DNA of 64,000 nt from Pseudomonas viridiflava (GTDB lineage: Bacteria; Pseudomonadota; Gammaproteobacteria; Pseudomonadales; Pseudomonadaceae). Numbering within the stretch: the first letter of the stretch is position 1; the number at the start of each line of letters is the position of its first letter. Made by a program: the position numbers and the translations under genes. The stretch is taken from contig NZ_UTKY01000010.1 of assembly GCF_900583165.1 (NCBI RefSeq), positions 164,488 through 228,487 on the forward strand, read 5' to 3'. Below the pieces are notes generated by a model that saw nothing but the letters and a program-made list of their open reading frames with translations, was not told where the DNA came from and searched no databases. Positions 17,400-28,752 of this stretch are shown here, piece after piece.

Positions 17400-18059
17400 A
17401 TGACGTTCAAGGCGCCGGACAGTCTCGCCGAGCAAATCGCTCACCACCTCGCCGAACGTATCATTCGCGGCGATCTCAAGCCTGGGGAGCGGATCCAGGA
17501 GCAGAAGGTCACGCTGGCGCTCAATGTCAGCCGTGGTTCGGTGCGCGAAGCCTTGCTGATCCTTGAACGTCGCCACTTGATCGCGATCCTGCCGCGCCGG
17601 GGCGCCCACGTCACTGAGCTCACCGCGCACAAGGTTCAGAGCCTGTGCACCTTGATGGGCGAGCTGTACATCCTGCTGGGCAATGCAGTTGCCCAAGGCT
17701 GGCAGACCCAGGCGGATATGGCTCCGTTCGTGCAAATCCAGCAGCGCCTTGTGGGCAACTTCGAGCGCCAGGACATCCGCGCCTTCGTCGAAGAGTGCTT
17801 CAACGTCATGCGCGCCGCGTACCCCTTCGCCAACAACCCGTATTTGCAGGAAACCGTCGAAAACCTGCAGCCGGCGATGAACCGCGCCTATTACCTGGCC
17901 CTGGATCAACGCAAGGCCTCCATGAGCGAATACCTGGCGCTGTTTGAGCAATTGCTCGCCGCCGTACTCGCCCGTGACCTGCCGCAGATCCGCCACGTGC
18001 TGTCCAGCTACGGCCAGCGCAGTTGCGAGCTGGTTATCGCTGCGTTGGCGGACGCCTAA
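17400..18059 (+). CDS. GntR family regulator, FCD subfamily
   Basis: A 219-residue regulator with a winged helix at about 8-75 (LAERIIRGDLKPGERIQEQ, then VSRGSVREALLILERRHLI) and a C-terminal FCD domain. The FCD histidines that usually hold a metal are not seen: ECFNVMRAAYP has N where H is common, SEYLALFEQLLAA lacks the EH pair, and the last helix (IRHVLSSYGQRS) is different. The ligand mode may therefore be unlike that of the GntR protein at 10067. It is divergent from xdhA across the TGAC-N6-GTCA palindromes, and its stop codon is only two bases before the smc start. Confidence 0.88.
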   Translation: MTFKAPDSLAEQIAHHLAERIIRGDLKPGERIQEQKVTLALNVSRGSVREALLILERRHLIAILPRRGAHVTELTAHKVQSLCTLMGELYILLGNAVAQGWQTQADMAPFVQIQQRLVGNFERQDIRAFVEECFNVMRAAYPFANNPYLQETVENLQPAMNRAYYLALDQRKASMSEYLALFEQLLAAVLARDLPQIRHVLSSYGQRSCELVIAALADA

Positions 18060-18061
18060 GC

Positions 18062-21000
18062 GTGCGGCTCAAGTGCATCAAACTGGCGGGGTTCAAATCC
18101 TTCGTCGACCCGACCACGGTGAACTTCCCCAGTAACATGGCGGCGGTGGTCGGGCCCAACGGTTGCGGCAAGTCGAACATCATCGACGCCGTACGCTGGG
18201 TGATGGGCGAGAGCTCGGCAAAAAACCTGCGCGGCGAGTCGATGACCGACGTCATCTTCAACGGCTCCACCAGCCGCAAGCCGGTAAGCCAGGCCAGCAT
18301 CGAACTGGTGTTCGATAACTCCGACGGCACCCTGATCGGCGAATACGCGGCCTACGCCGAAATTTCCATTCGCCGCAAAGTGACCCGCGACAGCCAGAAC
18401 AGTTACTTCCTCAACGGCACCAAGTGTCGCCGTCGAGACATCACCGATATTTTCCTCGGCACAGGCCTGGGCCCGCGCAGCTACTCGATCATTGAGCAGG
18501 GCATGATCTCCAAGCTGATCGAAGCCAAGCCTGAAGACCTGCGTAACTTTATCGAAGAAGCCGCCGGCATCTCCAAGTACAAGGAGCGCCGTCGCGAGAC
18601 CGAAAACCGCATCCGCCGCACCCACGAAAACCTGGCCCGCCTCACCGACCTGCGCGAAGAGCTGGAGCGCCAGTTGGAGCGCCTGCACCGCCAGGCCCAG
18701 GCCGCCGAGAAGTATCAGGAATACAAGGGCGAGGAGCGCCAGCTCAAGGCGCAACTCTCGGCCCTGCGTTGGCAGGCGCTGAATGACCAGGTCGGCCAGC
18801 GTGAAGCGATTATCGGCACCCAGGAAATCAGCTTTGAAGCCCTGGTAGCCGAGCAGCGCAATGCCGACGCCAGCATCGAACGCCTGCGTGACGGGCACCA
18901 TGATTTATCCGAACGCTTCAATCTGGTGCAGGGCCGCTTCTATTCGGTGGGCGGTGATATCGCGCGCGTCGAGCAGAGTATTCAGCACGGCCAGCAGCGC
19001 CTGCGCCAGTTACAGGACGACCTGAAAGAAGCCGAGCGTGCGCGCCTGGAGACTGAATCCCATCTGGGCCATGACCGCACCTTGCTGCTCACCTTGGGTG
19101 AGGAGCTGGACATGCTCACCCCCGAGCAGGAAATCACCAGCGCCGCCGCCGAAGAAGCCGCCGCGGCCCTGGAAGAATCCGAAAGCACCATGCATGGCTG
19201 GCAGGAGCAGTGGGACACGTTCAACCTGCAATCCGCCGAACCGCGCCGCCAGGCCGAGGTGCAGCAGTCGCGTATCCAGCAGTTGGAAACCAGCATGGAG
19301 CGCTTGGCCGAGCGCCAGCGTCGTCTGCTTGAAGAGCGTGTATTGCTTGCCGCCGACCCCGAAGACGCGGCGATTATGGAGCTGAGCGAGCAACTGGCCG
19401 AAAGCGAGATGACGCTGGAAGAGCTGGAAGCCAGCGAAGAACAACAAGTGGAGCGCCTGGAGCAACTGCGTCAGCAACTGCAACAGGCGACCCAGGCGCA
19501 ACAACAGGCCCAGGGCGATTTGCAGCGCTTGAACGGGCGCTTGGCGTCCCTCGAAGCGTTGCAGCAAGCCGCGCTCGACCCTGGCACCGGCACCGCCGAA
19601 TGGCTGCGCGACCAGCACCTGGCCGAACGCCCGCGCTTGGCCGAAGGTTTGAAAGTCGAAGCCGGTTGGGAGCTGGCGGTAGAAACCGTGCTGGGCGCCG
19701 ACCTGCAAGCCGTGCTGGTGGATGATTTTGGCGGCTTTGACCTGGCCGGTTTTGCTCAGGGCGACCTGCGCTTGCTCAGCCCTGCGGCGGATGGCAAGCG
19801 CGTGCCGGGTAGCTTGCTGGATAAAGTCGAGGCGGCCATTGATCTGGCGCCATGGCTGGGGCAGGTCAAGCCGGTGGATACCCTGGAGCAAGCCTTGGCC
19901 CAACGTGGCCAACTGGGCGCCGGCGAAAGCCTGATCAGCCGCGACGGCTACTGGGTCGGCCGGCACTTTCTGCGGGTACGCCGCGCCAGCGAAGCCGAAA
20001 GCGGTGTATTGGCCCGAGGCCAGGAAATCGTCAACCTGACCGCTGAGCGCGAAGAACGCGAAGCCACCCTCGAAAGTCTTGAAACCCAACTGCAAACCCT
20101 GCGCGCCACCCAGCGCCAGCAGGAGAGCGGCCGCGAGCACCTGCGCCGCTTGTTGCAGGACGAAGCGCGCCAGCAAGGCGAGCTCAAAGCCCAACTCTCC
20201 GCGAGCAAAGCCAAGGCCGAGCAACTGACCCTGCGTCGCACTCGACTCGACGAAGAAGTCGCCGAGATGGGCGAACAACGTGCCTTGGAGCACGAACAGA
20301 TCGGCGAAGCGCGCCTGCACTTGCAAGAAGCCCTCGACAGCATGGCCCTCGACACCGAGCAGCGCGAACTGCTGCTGGCCCAGCGCGACAGCCTGCGCGA
20401 GCGCCTCGACCGCGTGCGCCAGGAAGCCCGCCAGCACAAGGATCACGCGCACCAATTGGCGGTGCGGTTGGGGTCGCTCAAAGCCCAGCATGCGTCCACC
20501 GCCCAGGCCCTTGAGCGATTGGAGATGCAATCCGAACGCCTCACTGAAAAACGCGAGCAACTGAGCCTCAACCTTGAAGAAGGCGAAGCGCCGCTGGAAG
20601 AGTTGCGCCTCAAGCTTGAAGAGTTGCTCGACAAGCGCATGACTGTCGACGAAGAACTCAAGACCGCGCAAATCGCCCTGGAAGATGCCGACCGCGAACT
20701 GCGTGACGCCGAAAAACGCCGTACCCAGGCCGAGCAGCAATCCCAGTTGATTCGCGGCCAGCTCGAACAGCAGCGTATGGAATGGCAAGCCCTGACCGTG
20801 CGCCGCAAGACCCTGCAAGACCAGTTGCTCGAAGACGGCTACGACCTGCACGGCGTGCTCAATACGCTGACCGCCCAGGCCAATGAAAAAGACGCCGAAG
20901 AAGAACTTGAGCGGATCGCGGCGCGCATCCAACGGCTTGGCGCGATCAACCTCGCGGCCATCGATGAATACCAGCAGCAATCGGAGCGTAAACGTTATCT

Positions 21001-21550
21001 GGATGCCCAGAACGCCGACTTGGTGGAAGCGCTGGATACCCTCGAAAACGTCATCCGCAAGATCGACAAAGAAACCCGCAACCGCTTCAAAGATACCTTT
21101 GATCAGATTAATGCCGGTTTACAGGCGTTATTCCCGAAAGTTTTCGGCGGTGGCAGCGCTTACTTGGAACTGACGGGCGAAGATCTACTCGATACAGGGG
21201 TAACGATCATGGCGCGGCCTCCGGGCAAGAAGAACAGCACCATCCATTTGTTGTCCGGCGGCGAAAAAGCCCTGACCGCATTGGCCCTGGTATTTGCCAT
21301 CTTCAAGTTGAACCCGGCGCCGTTCTGCATGCTCGATGAAGTTGACGCGCCATTGGATGACGCTAACGTTGGTCGCTATGCACGCCTGGTTAAAGAGATG
21401 TCCCAGACCGTGCAGTTCATCTATATCACCCACAACAAGATCGCTATGGAAATGGCCGATCAATTGATGGGTGTGACGATGCATGAGCCGGGGTGTTCGC
21501 GTTTGGTGGCAGTGGATGTCGAAGAGGCGATGGCGATGGTGGAGTCTTGA
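18062..21550 (+). CDS. smc: Chromosome segregation protein SMC
   Basis: SMC ATPase of the condensin complex, 1162 residues from the GTG at 18062. It starts MRLKCIKLAGFKSFVDPTTV-like, the usual SMC N-terminus. The Walker A is GPNGCGKSNIIDAV (near residues 29-42), long coiled coils flank a hinge at roughly 515-640, the ABC signature is LLSGGEKALTAL near 1063 and the Walker B is FCMLDEVDAPLDDANV near 1087. The GTG is two bases after the stop of the GntR gene, with only a weak GGAC-type site inside that gene, so translation is probably coupled. zipA and ligA follow, as in other pseudomonads. Confidence 0.97.
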   Translation: MRLKCIKLAGFKSFVDPTTVNFPSNMAAVVGPNGCGKSNIIDAVRWVMGESSAKNLRGESMTDVIFNGSTSRKPVSQASIELVFDNSDGTLIGEYAAYAEISIRRKVTRDSQNSYFLNGTKCRRRDITDIFLGTGLGPRSYSIIEQGMISKLIEAKPEDLRNFIEEAAGISKYKERRRETENRIRRTHENLARLTDLREELERQLERLHRQAQAAEKYQEYKGEERQLKAQLSALRWQALNDQVGQREAIIGTQEISFEALVAEQRNADASIERLRDGHHDLSERFNLVQGRFYSVGGDIARVEQSIQHGQQRLRQLQDDLKEAERARLETESHLGHDRTLLLTLGEELDMLTPEQEITSAAAEEAAAALEESESTMHGWQEQWDTFNLQSAEPRRQAEVQQSRIQQLETSMERLAERQRRLLEERVLLAADPEDAAIMELSEQLAESEMTLEELEASEEQQVERLEQLRQQLQQATQAQQQAQGDLQRLNGRLASLEALQQAALDPGTGTAEWLRDQHLAERPRLAEGLKVEAGWELAVETVLGADLQAVLVDDFGGFDLAGFAQGDLRLLSPAADGKRVPGSLLDKVEAAIDLAPWLGQVKPVDTLEQALAQRGQLGAGESLISRDGYWVGRHFLRVRRASEAESGVLARGQEIVNLTAEREEREATLESLETQLQTLRATQRQQESGREHLRRLLQDEARQQGELKAQLSASKAKAEQLTLRRTRLDEEVAEMGEQRALEHEQIGEARLHLQEALDSMALDTEQRELLLAQRDSLRERLDRVRQEARQHKDHAHQLAVRLGSLKAQHASTAQALERLEMQSERLTEKREQLSLNLEEGEAPLEELRLKLEELLDKRMTVDEELKTAQIALEDADRELRDAEKRRTQAEQQSQLIRGQLEQQRMEWQALTVRRKTLQDQLLEDGYDLHGVLNTLTAQANEKDAEEELERIAARIQRLGAINLAAIDEYQQQSERKRYLDAQNADLVEALDTLENVIRKIDKETRNRFKDTFDQINAGLQALFPKVFGGGSAYLELTGEDLLDTGVTIMARPPGKKNSTIHLLSGGEKALTALALVFAIFKLNPAPFCMLDEVDAPLDDANVGRYARLVKEMSQTVQFIYITHNKIAMEMADQLMGVTMHEPGCSRLVAVDVEEAMAMVES

Positions 21551-21809
21551 GCCGTGCGCTAGCAGATTTTTTTCAGCACGATGTAAGGTGATTTACCCGC
21601 TTGGCAGAAGTGGCAAATGGACATATTTGTTCAAGGCATTTTGACAGACGGTGTAAAGTTATCTTTGGTCGTGCTAGTTTAATGTCAAATTTTCGTGTGC
21701 GTGGGCAAAACGTCAGTCAGAACATAGAGTTGGCGCCACGTTTTAAAGCGGTTTGCACGGTGCTAAACCCCTTATTTTTCAGCATTTTTTATTAGAGGCA
21801 CGGGATTAC
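21551..21809. other. AT-rich intergenic region before zipA
   Basis: 259 bases with lower GC than the surroundings. A TTGACA at 21641-21646 and an extended -10-like TGCTAGTTT at 21673-21680 are visible but not at proper mutual spacing, so the zipA promoter is not resolved. No small ORF or RNA is recognised. Confidence 0.4.
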
Positions 21810-22673
21810 ATGGAAATCGGTCTGCGCGAGTGGCTGATCGTCATCGGCATCATTGTCATTGCCGGTATTCTTTTTGATGGCTGGCGCCGCATGCGCGGTG
21901 GCAAGGGCAAGCTTAAGTTCCGTCTGGACCGCAACCTGTCCAACTTGCCTGACGACGACGGCGGCGCCGAGCTGCTGGGGCCGCCCCGTGTGTTGGATAC
22001 CCATAAAGAACCGCAACTGGACGAGCACGACTTGCCGTCGATGAGCGCGCCGCTGCGTGAAGCGCGCGAACCGTCGTCCAAGCGTGGCAAGCGTGCCGCC
22101 GCTGGCGTGGCAGAGCCGCATCAGGGCGACCTGAACCTCGACGTCGATGAAGGCCCGAGCTTCAGCAGCCGCGACGATGACTTCCCGGATGAAAACGTCG
22201 GCAAGAACGCACCTCGGCAAACCGTGAACGATCAGCCGGCCGCCGAAGAAGTGCTGGTGATCAGCGTGATCTGCCGCGACGCCGCTGGCTTCAAGGGCCC
22301 GGCGCTGTTGCAGAACATCCTCGAAAGCGGCCTGCGCTTTGGCGAGATGGATATCTTCCACCGTCACGAAAGCATGGCCGGCAACGGCGAAGTGCTGTTC
22401 TCCATGGCCAACGCAGTCAAGCCGGGCACTTTCGACCTGGACGATATCGACCTGTTCAGCACCCCGGCAGTGAGCTTCTTCCTCGGTTTGCCAGGCCCGC
22501 GTCACCCGAAACAAGCGTTCGACGTGATGGTGGCCGCCGCCCGCAAGCTGTCCCAGGAATTGAACGGCGAGCTCAAGGACGACCAACGCAGCGTCCTCAC
22601 CGCCCAGACCATCGAACATTATCGTCAGCGTATCGTCGAGTTTGAGCGTCGCGCCCTGACACAGAAACGCTGA
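21810..22673 (+). CDS. zipA: Cell division protein ZipA
   Basis: Membrane anchor that tethers FtsZ at the septum. From the ATG at 21810 ([19 protein letters not shown]), preceded by AGAGG, it is 287 residues. An N-terminal membrane segment is at about 8-24, followed by a basic patch ([13 protein letters not shown]), a charged variable linker to about 140 and the C-terminal FtsZ-binding domain ([45 protein letters not shown]). It sits between smc and ligA, the order known in Pseudomonas. Confidence 0.96.
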   Translation: MEIGLREWLIVIGIIVIAGILFDGWRRMRGGKGKLKFRLDRNLSNLPDDDGGAELLGPPRVLDTHKEPQLDEHDLPSMSAPLREAREPSSKRGKRAAAGVAEPHQGDLNLDVDEGPSFSSRDDDFPDENVGKNAPRQTVNDQPAAEEVLVISVICRDAAGFKGPALLQNILESGLRFGEMDIFHRHESMAGNGEVLFSMANAVKPGTFDLDDIDLFSTPAVSFFLGLPGPRHPKQAFDVMVAAARKLSQELNGELKDDQRSVLTAQTIEHYRQRIVEFERRALTQKR

Positions 22674-22719
22674 GGTTCGATCTTAAGCGTTGTCTGTAGA
22701 ATCCGTGCACTAACATATT

Positions 22720-25109
<2,390 letters not shown>

Positions 25110-25120
25110 ACCGATCCCAC

Positions 25121-25220
25121 TGTAGGAGCGAGCTTGCTCGCGAAAAACTTGAGAACGCCTCGATAAACCAGGAACGCTGCGTCATCGTTGGCGTTCTTCG
25201 CGAGCAAGCTCGCTCCTACA
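25121..25220. repeat. REPIN, GTAGGAGCGAGC family
   Basis: Inverted pair of TGTAGGAGCGAGCTTGCTCG with about 50 bases between the arms, as at 3850. It follows ligA. Confidence 0.9.
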
Positions 25221-25285
25221 GAAGGCATGTTGAACGATCGGTAACGGAAAATGATCTAGTCTCAGTCACCCAGGGAGAGACCGCC

Positions 25286-26449
25286 ATGTTCCGCTACTTT
25301 GAGCAACTCAGTTCGCGCATCGCCGCGCCGTTCACGGCGCCCTCCCGCAACAGCAAAGTGTGGCAATGCCGCTGCGGCCAGTCCCTGTTCTTTCGCAACA
25401 GCCAATGCCTGGCCTGCCAGGCATTGCTCGGCTATCAACCTCAGCAAAGCCGGTTGGCGTCCTTGCAACCCGGCCCCGTGGAGGGCACCTGGCTGCAAGA
25501 CGACAACCTCGACGCTGGCGCCTTCCGCCGCTGCGCCAACCTCGATACCCCGGCAGCCTGCAATTGGCTGATCCCGGCCCACAGCACTGCGCCGTTGTGC
25601 GTGGCCTGCAGCCTGAACCGCACCATCCCTGACCTGTCGATCCCGGAAAACCCTGAACGCTGGCGCAAAGTTGAAACCGCCAAGCGCCGCCTAGTGGCGC
25701 AACTGATCAGCCTTGGCCTGCAAGTCATACCCAAGACCGTCGATGAAGAGACCGGCCTGGCCTTTGACTTCGTCGGCGTCGACCTGGAAGGCAATGCGCC
25801 CATGACCGGCCACGCCAACGGCCTGATCACCCTCGATATCAAGGAAGCCGACGACGCCCACCGCGAAAAAGTCCGCGTCCAGATGCGCGAGCCGTATCGC
25901 ACGCTGCTCGGGCATTTTCGCCACGAAGTCGGCCATTACTACTGGGACCGACTGATCGCCAATACCCACTGGCAGGAACCCTTTCGCAACCTGTTCGGCG
26001 ACGAACGCGCCAGTTACACCGACGCGCTCGACCAGCACTACCAAAATGGCCCGCGCCCAGACTGGCAACAAACCTGCGTCAGCGCCTACGCCACCATGCA
26101 CCCCTGGGAGGACTGGGCCGAAACCTGGGCTCACTACCTGCACATGATGGACGCCGTCGACACCGCCTTGGGTTTTGGCATGAGTGCCCGCGAGATGGAC
26201 CTGGATTACCAGCCGTTTCCCCTCACCACCCTCTATGACCCTGAGCACCCGGGCGGCGCGGCGTTTCTGTCGTTCGTCAACGCGTGGATTGAGCTGGCGG
26301 GCATGCTCAATGAATTGTCGCGCAGCATGGGACAGCCGGATTTCTATCCGTTTGTGCTGCCGCCGGCGGTGATTGCCAAGTTGCACTTTATTCACCTGGT
26401 GATCCAGGAAGAGGGCGGCAGGGCGGATGAAGTTCTACAAGCCCAATGA
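25286..26449 (+). CDS. Zinc-ribbon putative metallopeptidase
   Basis: A 387-residue protein with an N-terminal zinc ribbon (C28, C30, C41, C44) and a second cysteine set (C83, C92, C105, C108), then a metallopeptidase-like domain with the HEVGHYYW motif at 213-220. Downstream acidic segments (FGDERASYTDAL, MHPWEDWAETWAHYLHMMD) are likely ligands or structural parts of the catalytic site. This matches the zinc-ribbon plus putative zinc-binding metallopeptidase families (PF10005/PF15887 type). There is no signal peptide, so it is probably cytosolic. The start is supported by GGGAGAG eight bases upstream. The substrate is unknown, and a REPIN lies on each side. Confidence 0.82.
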   Translation: MFRYFEQLSSRIAAPFTAPSRNSKVWQCRCGQSLFFRNSQCLACQALLGYQPQQSRLASLQPGPVEGTWLQDDNLDAGAFRRCANLDTPAACNWLIPAHSTAPLCVACSLNRTIPDLSIPENPERWRKVETAKRRLVAQLISLGLQVIPKTVDEETGLAFDFVGVDLEGNAPMTGHANGLITLDIKEADDAHREKVRVQMREPYRTLLGHFRHEVGHYYWDRLIANTHWQEPFRNLFGDERASYTDALDQHYQNGPRPDWQQTCVSAYATMHPWEDWAETWAHYLHMMDAVDTALGFGMSAREMDLDYQPFPLTTLYDPEHPGGAAFLSFVNAWIELAGMLNELSRSMGQPDFYPFVLPPAVIAKLHFIHLVIQEEGGRADEVLQAQ

Positions 26450-26457
26450 CGACCCAG

Positions 26458-26548
26458 TGTGGGATGGGGCTTGCCCCCCGATGACTGAGTGTCAGTCACC
26501 AGAGTTTTAGGCTGATGCACCGCTATCGGGGGCAAGCCCCCTCCCACA
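26458..26548. repeat. REPIN, GTGGGAGGGGGC family (one diverged arm)
   Basis: Inverted pair; the left arm has GGGATGGGGC and an extra C compared with the consensus. It is downstream of the metallopeptidase gene. Confidence 0.87.
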
Positions 26549-26620
26549 TTGAAAAACAGCGATCAGGGGGATGGGCGGCAAGTCATTGAACCCCTTTGAT
26601 TTTTAATCCGACCCGAACGG

Positions 26621-26648
26621 TTGTAACTTCCGATCAGATCGGTACAAT
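26621..26648 (+). promoter_or_regulatory. Promoter of ffs
   Basis: TTGTAA (26621-26626) and TACAAT (26643-26648) with a 16-base spacer fit a sigma70 promoter and place the start of transcription near 26655, just before the SRP RNA. Confidence 0.65.
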
Positions 26649-26674
26649 GGCCCCGCTTGCCGAGAGGCAGGCGT

Positions 26675-26799
26675 CGTTATGGTGACCCCATCGGTCCCCC
26701 CGCAACGATTACCCGTGAACCTGGTCAGAGCCGGAAGGCAGCAGCCACAGCGGGAACATTGTGTGCCGGGGTGTGGCTGGTGGGGTTGCCTCCATAACG
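26675..26799 (+). ncRNA. ffs: 4.5S RNA of the signal recognition particle
   Basis: This RNA binds Ffh and targets inner-membrane proteins. The conserved apical domain is unmistakable: GGTCAG, then the GGAA tetraloop in GCCGGAAGGC, then AGCAGCC (26723-26746). The flanks fold back on each other into one long hairpin: CGTTATGG (26675-26682) pairs with CCATAACG (26792-26799), and GACCCCATCGGT pairs with the GCTGGTGGGGTT region. Mature ends are uncertain by some 10-20 bases. It has its own promoter and lies between ligA and dnaX, as in P. aeruginosa. Confidence 0.93.
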
Positions 26800-26893
26800 C
26801 TCTCCTTGCAACACCCTTCAAAATCCAAATTTTATAAACGCTTTGCCGGCAATCACTGCCCGCGAATCGATTTGTGCTGCCTGCTTAACGGCA

Positions 26894-27457
26894 TTACGGC
26901 CGGTAAAGCGGAAAGGCTTCGATCAGCGGCGGTATTTCCTGGCCTATCGCTTCGGCGCTGTCCGACGGATTATTCGGTTTTGCGATATTCCTGGCGAAGT
27001 GAAAAATGATGGTCTGGCCGGTGGCGCCGTCTTTGTAATACTTGAAATAGCTGATTTCCGAGAATTGCCCGTCTTTGCGCAGTGAATTGGGATAAAACAT
27101 CATCGCGTAATCGACCCCGGTCCTGTTGTCTGTCAGCAGCATCGCCGGTTGGTTCGGGTTTTCCTGCTGATGAAGCGCGATCGCGCGTTTGCCGATATCG
27201 AGGGGCTTGAGGTGGTTCATTTCGCGAGGGACGACGGTGAAGTCGACCATTTCAGTCCAGGCATCGACGCTTTCTTCTGCCGGGAAGTATTCCCACAGGC
27301 CCGGCTTCTGGAATTTCAGCACGAACGTCTTGCCCGCGAACTCCACTGACTTGGTTTCGGCAATCGAGGGGCTCGATGGGGTAGCGACGTTGGCACGCGG
27401 CAGGGCGCAGCCGCCAAGTAGAAGCAGGGCAGAAAAAACTAGCAGTGTGGCTTTCAT
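26894..27457 (-). CDS. Putative lipoprotein, unknown function
   Basis: A 187-residue protein with a lipoprotein signal (MKATLLVFSALLLLGGCALP; lipobox LGGC, Cys17). The mature part has aromatic-rich beta-type segments (GKTFVLKFQKPGLWEYF, DYAMMFYPNSL, ISYFKYYKDGATGQTIIFHF) but no motif that I recognise. It is divergent from the muramidase gene cluster at 27705, with about 250 bases between, and may belong to that accessory island. Envelope location is confident, function is not. Confidence 0.75.
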   Translation of the reverse strand: MKATLLVFSALLLLGGCALPRANVATPSSPSIAETKSVEFAGKTFVLKFQKPGLWEYFPAEESVDAWTEMVDFTVVPREMNHLKPLDIGKRAIALHQQENPNQPAMLLTDNRTGVDYAMMFYPNSLRKDGQFSEISYFKYYKDGATGQTIIFHFARNIAKPNNPSDSAEAIGQEIPPLIEAFPLYRP

Positions 27458-27704
27458 TTCAATCCTTGAATGAGTGCGTCAGGGGCATTTTACGCGAGTG
27501 ACAGTAGCGCAAGACGTCTCCCAATACTCCGTTTAAATGCATATGCCGGGTGCTGTGCGGGTTCTTTCACAACTTTTAACCTCGCGGCTTTACAAGCCAA
27601 AACCGCCTTGTTAGTTTCCGCCGGCCACTTGTTTCAGAATATGACAGTGATGCGAAATTGATATTGAAGTGCTATCACTACTTTAACTAACAAGGATGTC
27701 TGTG

Positions 27705-28751
27705 ATGAAAAGCCTGCAAGGGTTGCCCCGTCTTATCAGTGCTTCGGTAGGCGCGCCCGGTAAAGCCCGTAACTTGCCCGCCGATGTGCAGTGCATCCAG
27801 TATTTATTCAATTTGATCGTCCCCAAACTGGGTTTTCCGCTGGTCGAGAACGGCAAGTGCGACGGCCAGTTGGTGCAGTGCATCAGCCAATACCAGTTTC
27901 GCCATCTCAAGTACGCTCACCCCGACGGCGTGATCGACCCCACGGGCCGCACCTTCAATAGCCTGATCGAAGAAGCTGTGAAAGTGCCGGTCAAAGCCTT
28001 CCCGAGCATGCGTATCCCAAGTTTCTTGAACGTCTTCGCCACCAACCAGGGCGACGCGGTCCAGGCCACCGTCAATGTGTACCTGGACCGCATGCGCGCA
28101 ATGATCGAGGCCGAGCGGCGTAACCGGCAACTGATGCTGCAGCCCACGTGTGATGGGGGGATGACCCTCAGCGAGACCGATTTCCAGAATGCTGCTACGC
28201 AGTTGGGCAGTGGTATTTCAGTGAATATCATCAAGGCGTTCGCCACGGTTGAGTCCGGCGGGCGTTCGGGGTTTGGGCCGGCCAAGTTGCCGGTGATCGC
28301 CTTCGAAGGGCACCTGTTTCGCAAGTACACCAAGCACATCTACGACCAAGCCCACCCGCTGCTGTCTTACCCCTACAAGAAAAAGGCTGGGCCGCAGTGG
28401 CAAGCCAATAACAAGGACCAGGCCAAAGCCTGGGAAACCATGGCCACTGCATTTGCCCTGGACCAGGAAGCCGCATTGATGTCGGCGTCCTGGGGCATGT
28501 TTCAGATCATGGGCTTCAACTTTGCGTCGTGCGGTTACAAGACCGTGTTTGAGTTCTCGGCGGCATTAAAAGTGAATGCGGGCAACCAACTAAAGGCGTT
28601 TCTCGGTTTTTGCAGCAAGAGCCCGGCGTTGATGAAAGCCATGAAGGCTAAAGATTTTACCGGCATGGCGCGTAACTATAACGGTGAGGACTACGGCAAC
28701 TATGACGTCCTTATGCAAAAAGCCTACGAAAAACTTGAAGGGAAAAAATAA
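27705..28751 (+). CDS. DUF3380-type N-acetylmuramidase with N-terminal PG-binding-like region
   Basis: A predicted peptidoglycan glycosidase of 348 residues. Residues about 25-90 resemble a peptidoglycan-binding domain (DVQCIQYLFNLI ... GVIDPTGRTFNSLIEE). Residues about 150-345 match the DUF3380/PF11860 muramidase domain: KAFATVESGGRSGF with the probable catalytic E183, IAFEGHLFRKY with E201, MSASWGMFQIMGFN at 259-272 and ARNYNGEDYG. There is no signal peptide, as expected for a phage lysin or a secreted (for example type VI) effector. The ATG at 27705 fits the AAGGA site better than the ATG at 27696. A secreted protein gene starts one base after its stop codon. Confidence 0.85.
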   Translation: MKSLQGLPRLISASVGAPGKARNLPADVQCIQYLFNLIVPKLGFPLVENGKCDGQLVQCISQYQFRHLKYAHPDGVIDPTGRTFNSLIEEAVKVPVKAFPSMRIPSFLNVFATNQGDAVQATVNVYLDRMRAMIEAERRNRQLMLQPTCDGGMTLSETDFQNAATQLGSGISVNIIKAFATVESGGRSGFGPAKLPVIAFEGHLFRKYTKHIYDQAHPLLSYPYKKKAGPQWQANNKDQAKAWETMATAFALDQEAALMSASWGMFQIMGFNFASCGYKTVFEFSAALKVNAGNQLKAFLGFCSKSPALMKAMKAKDFTGMARNYNGEDYGNYDVLMQKAYEKLEGKK

Positions 28752-28752
28752 G

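Noticed and set aside
19010..20980. 656-codon open frame antisense to smc
   Set aside because: Shadow of the coiled-coil coding region; Leu/Gln-rich translation with no recognisable motif.
21641..21680. TTGACA plus TGCTAGTTT as the zipA promoter
   Set aside because: The distance between the two elements is about 28 bases, too long for a sigma70 promoter.
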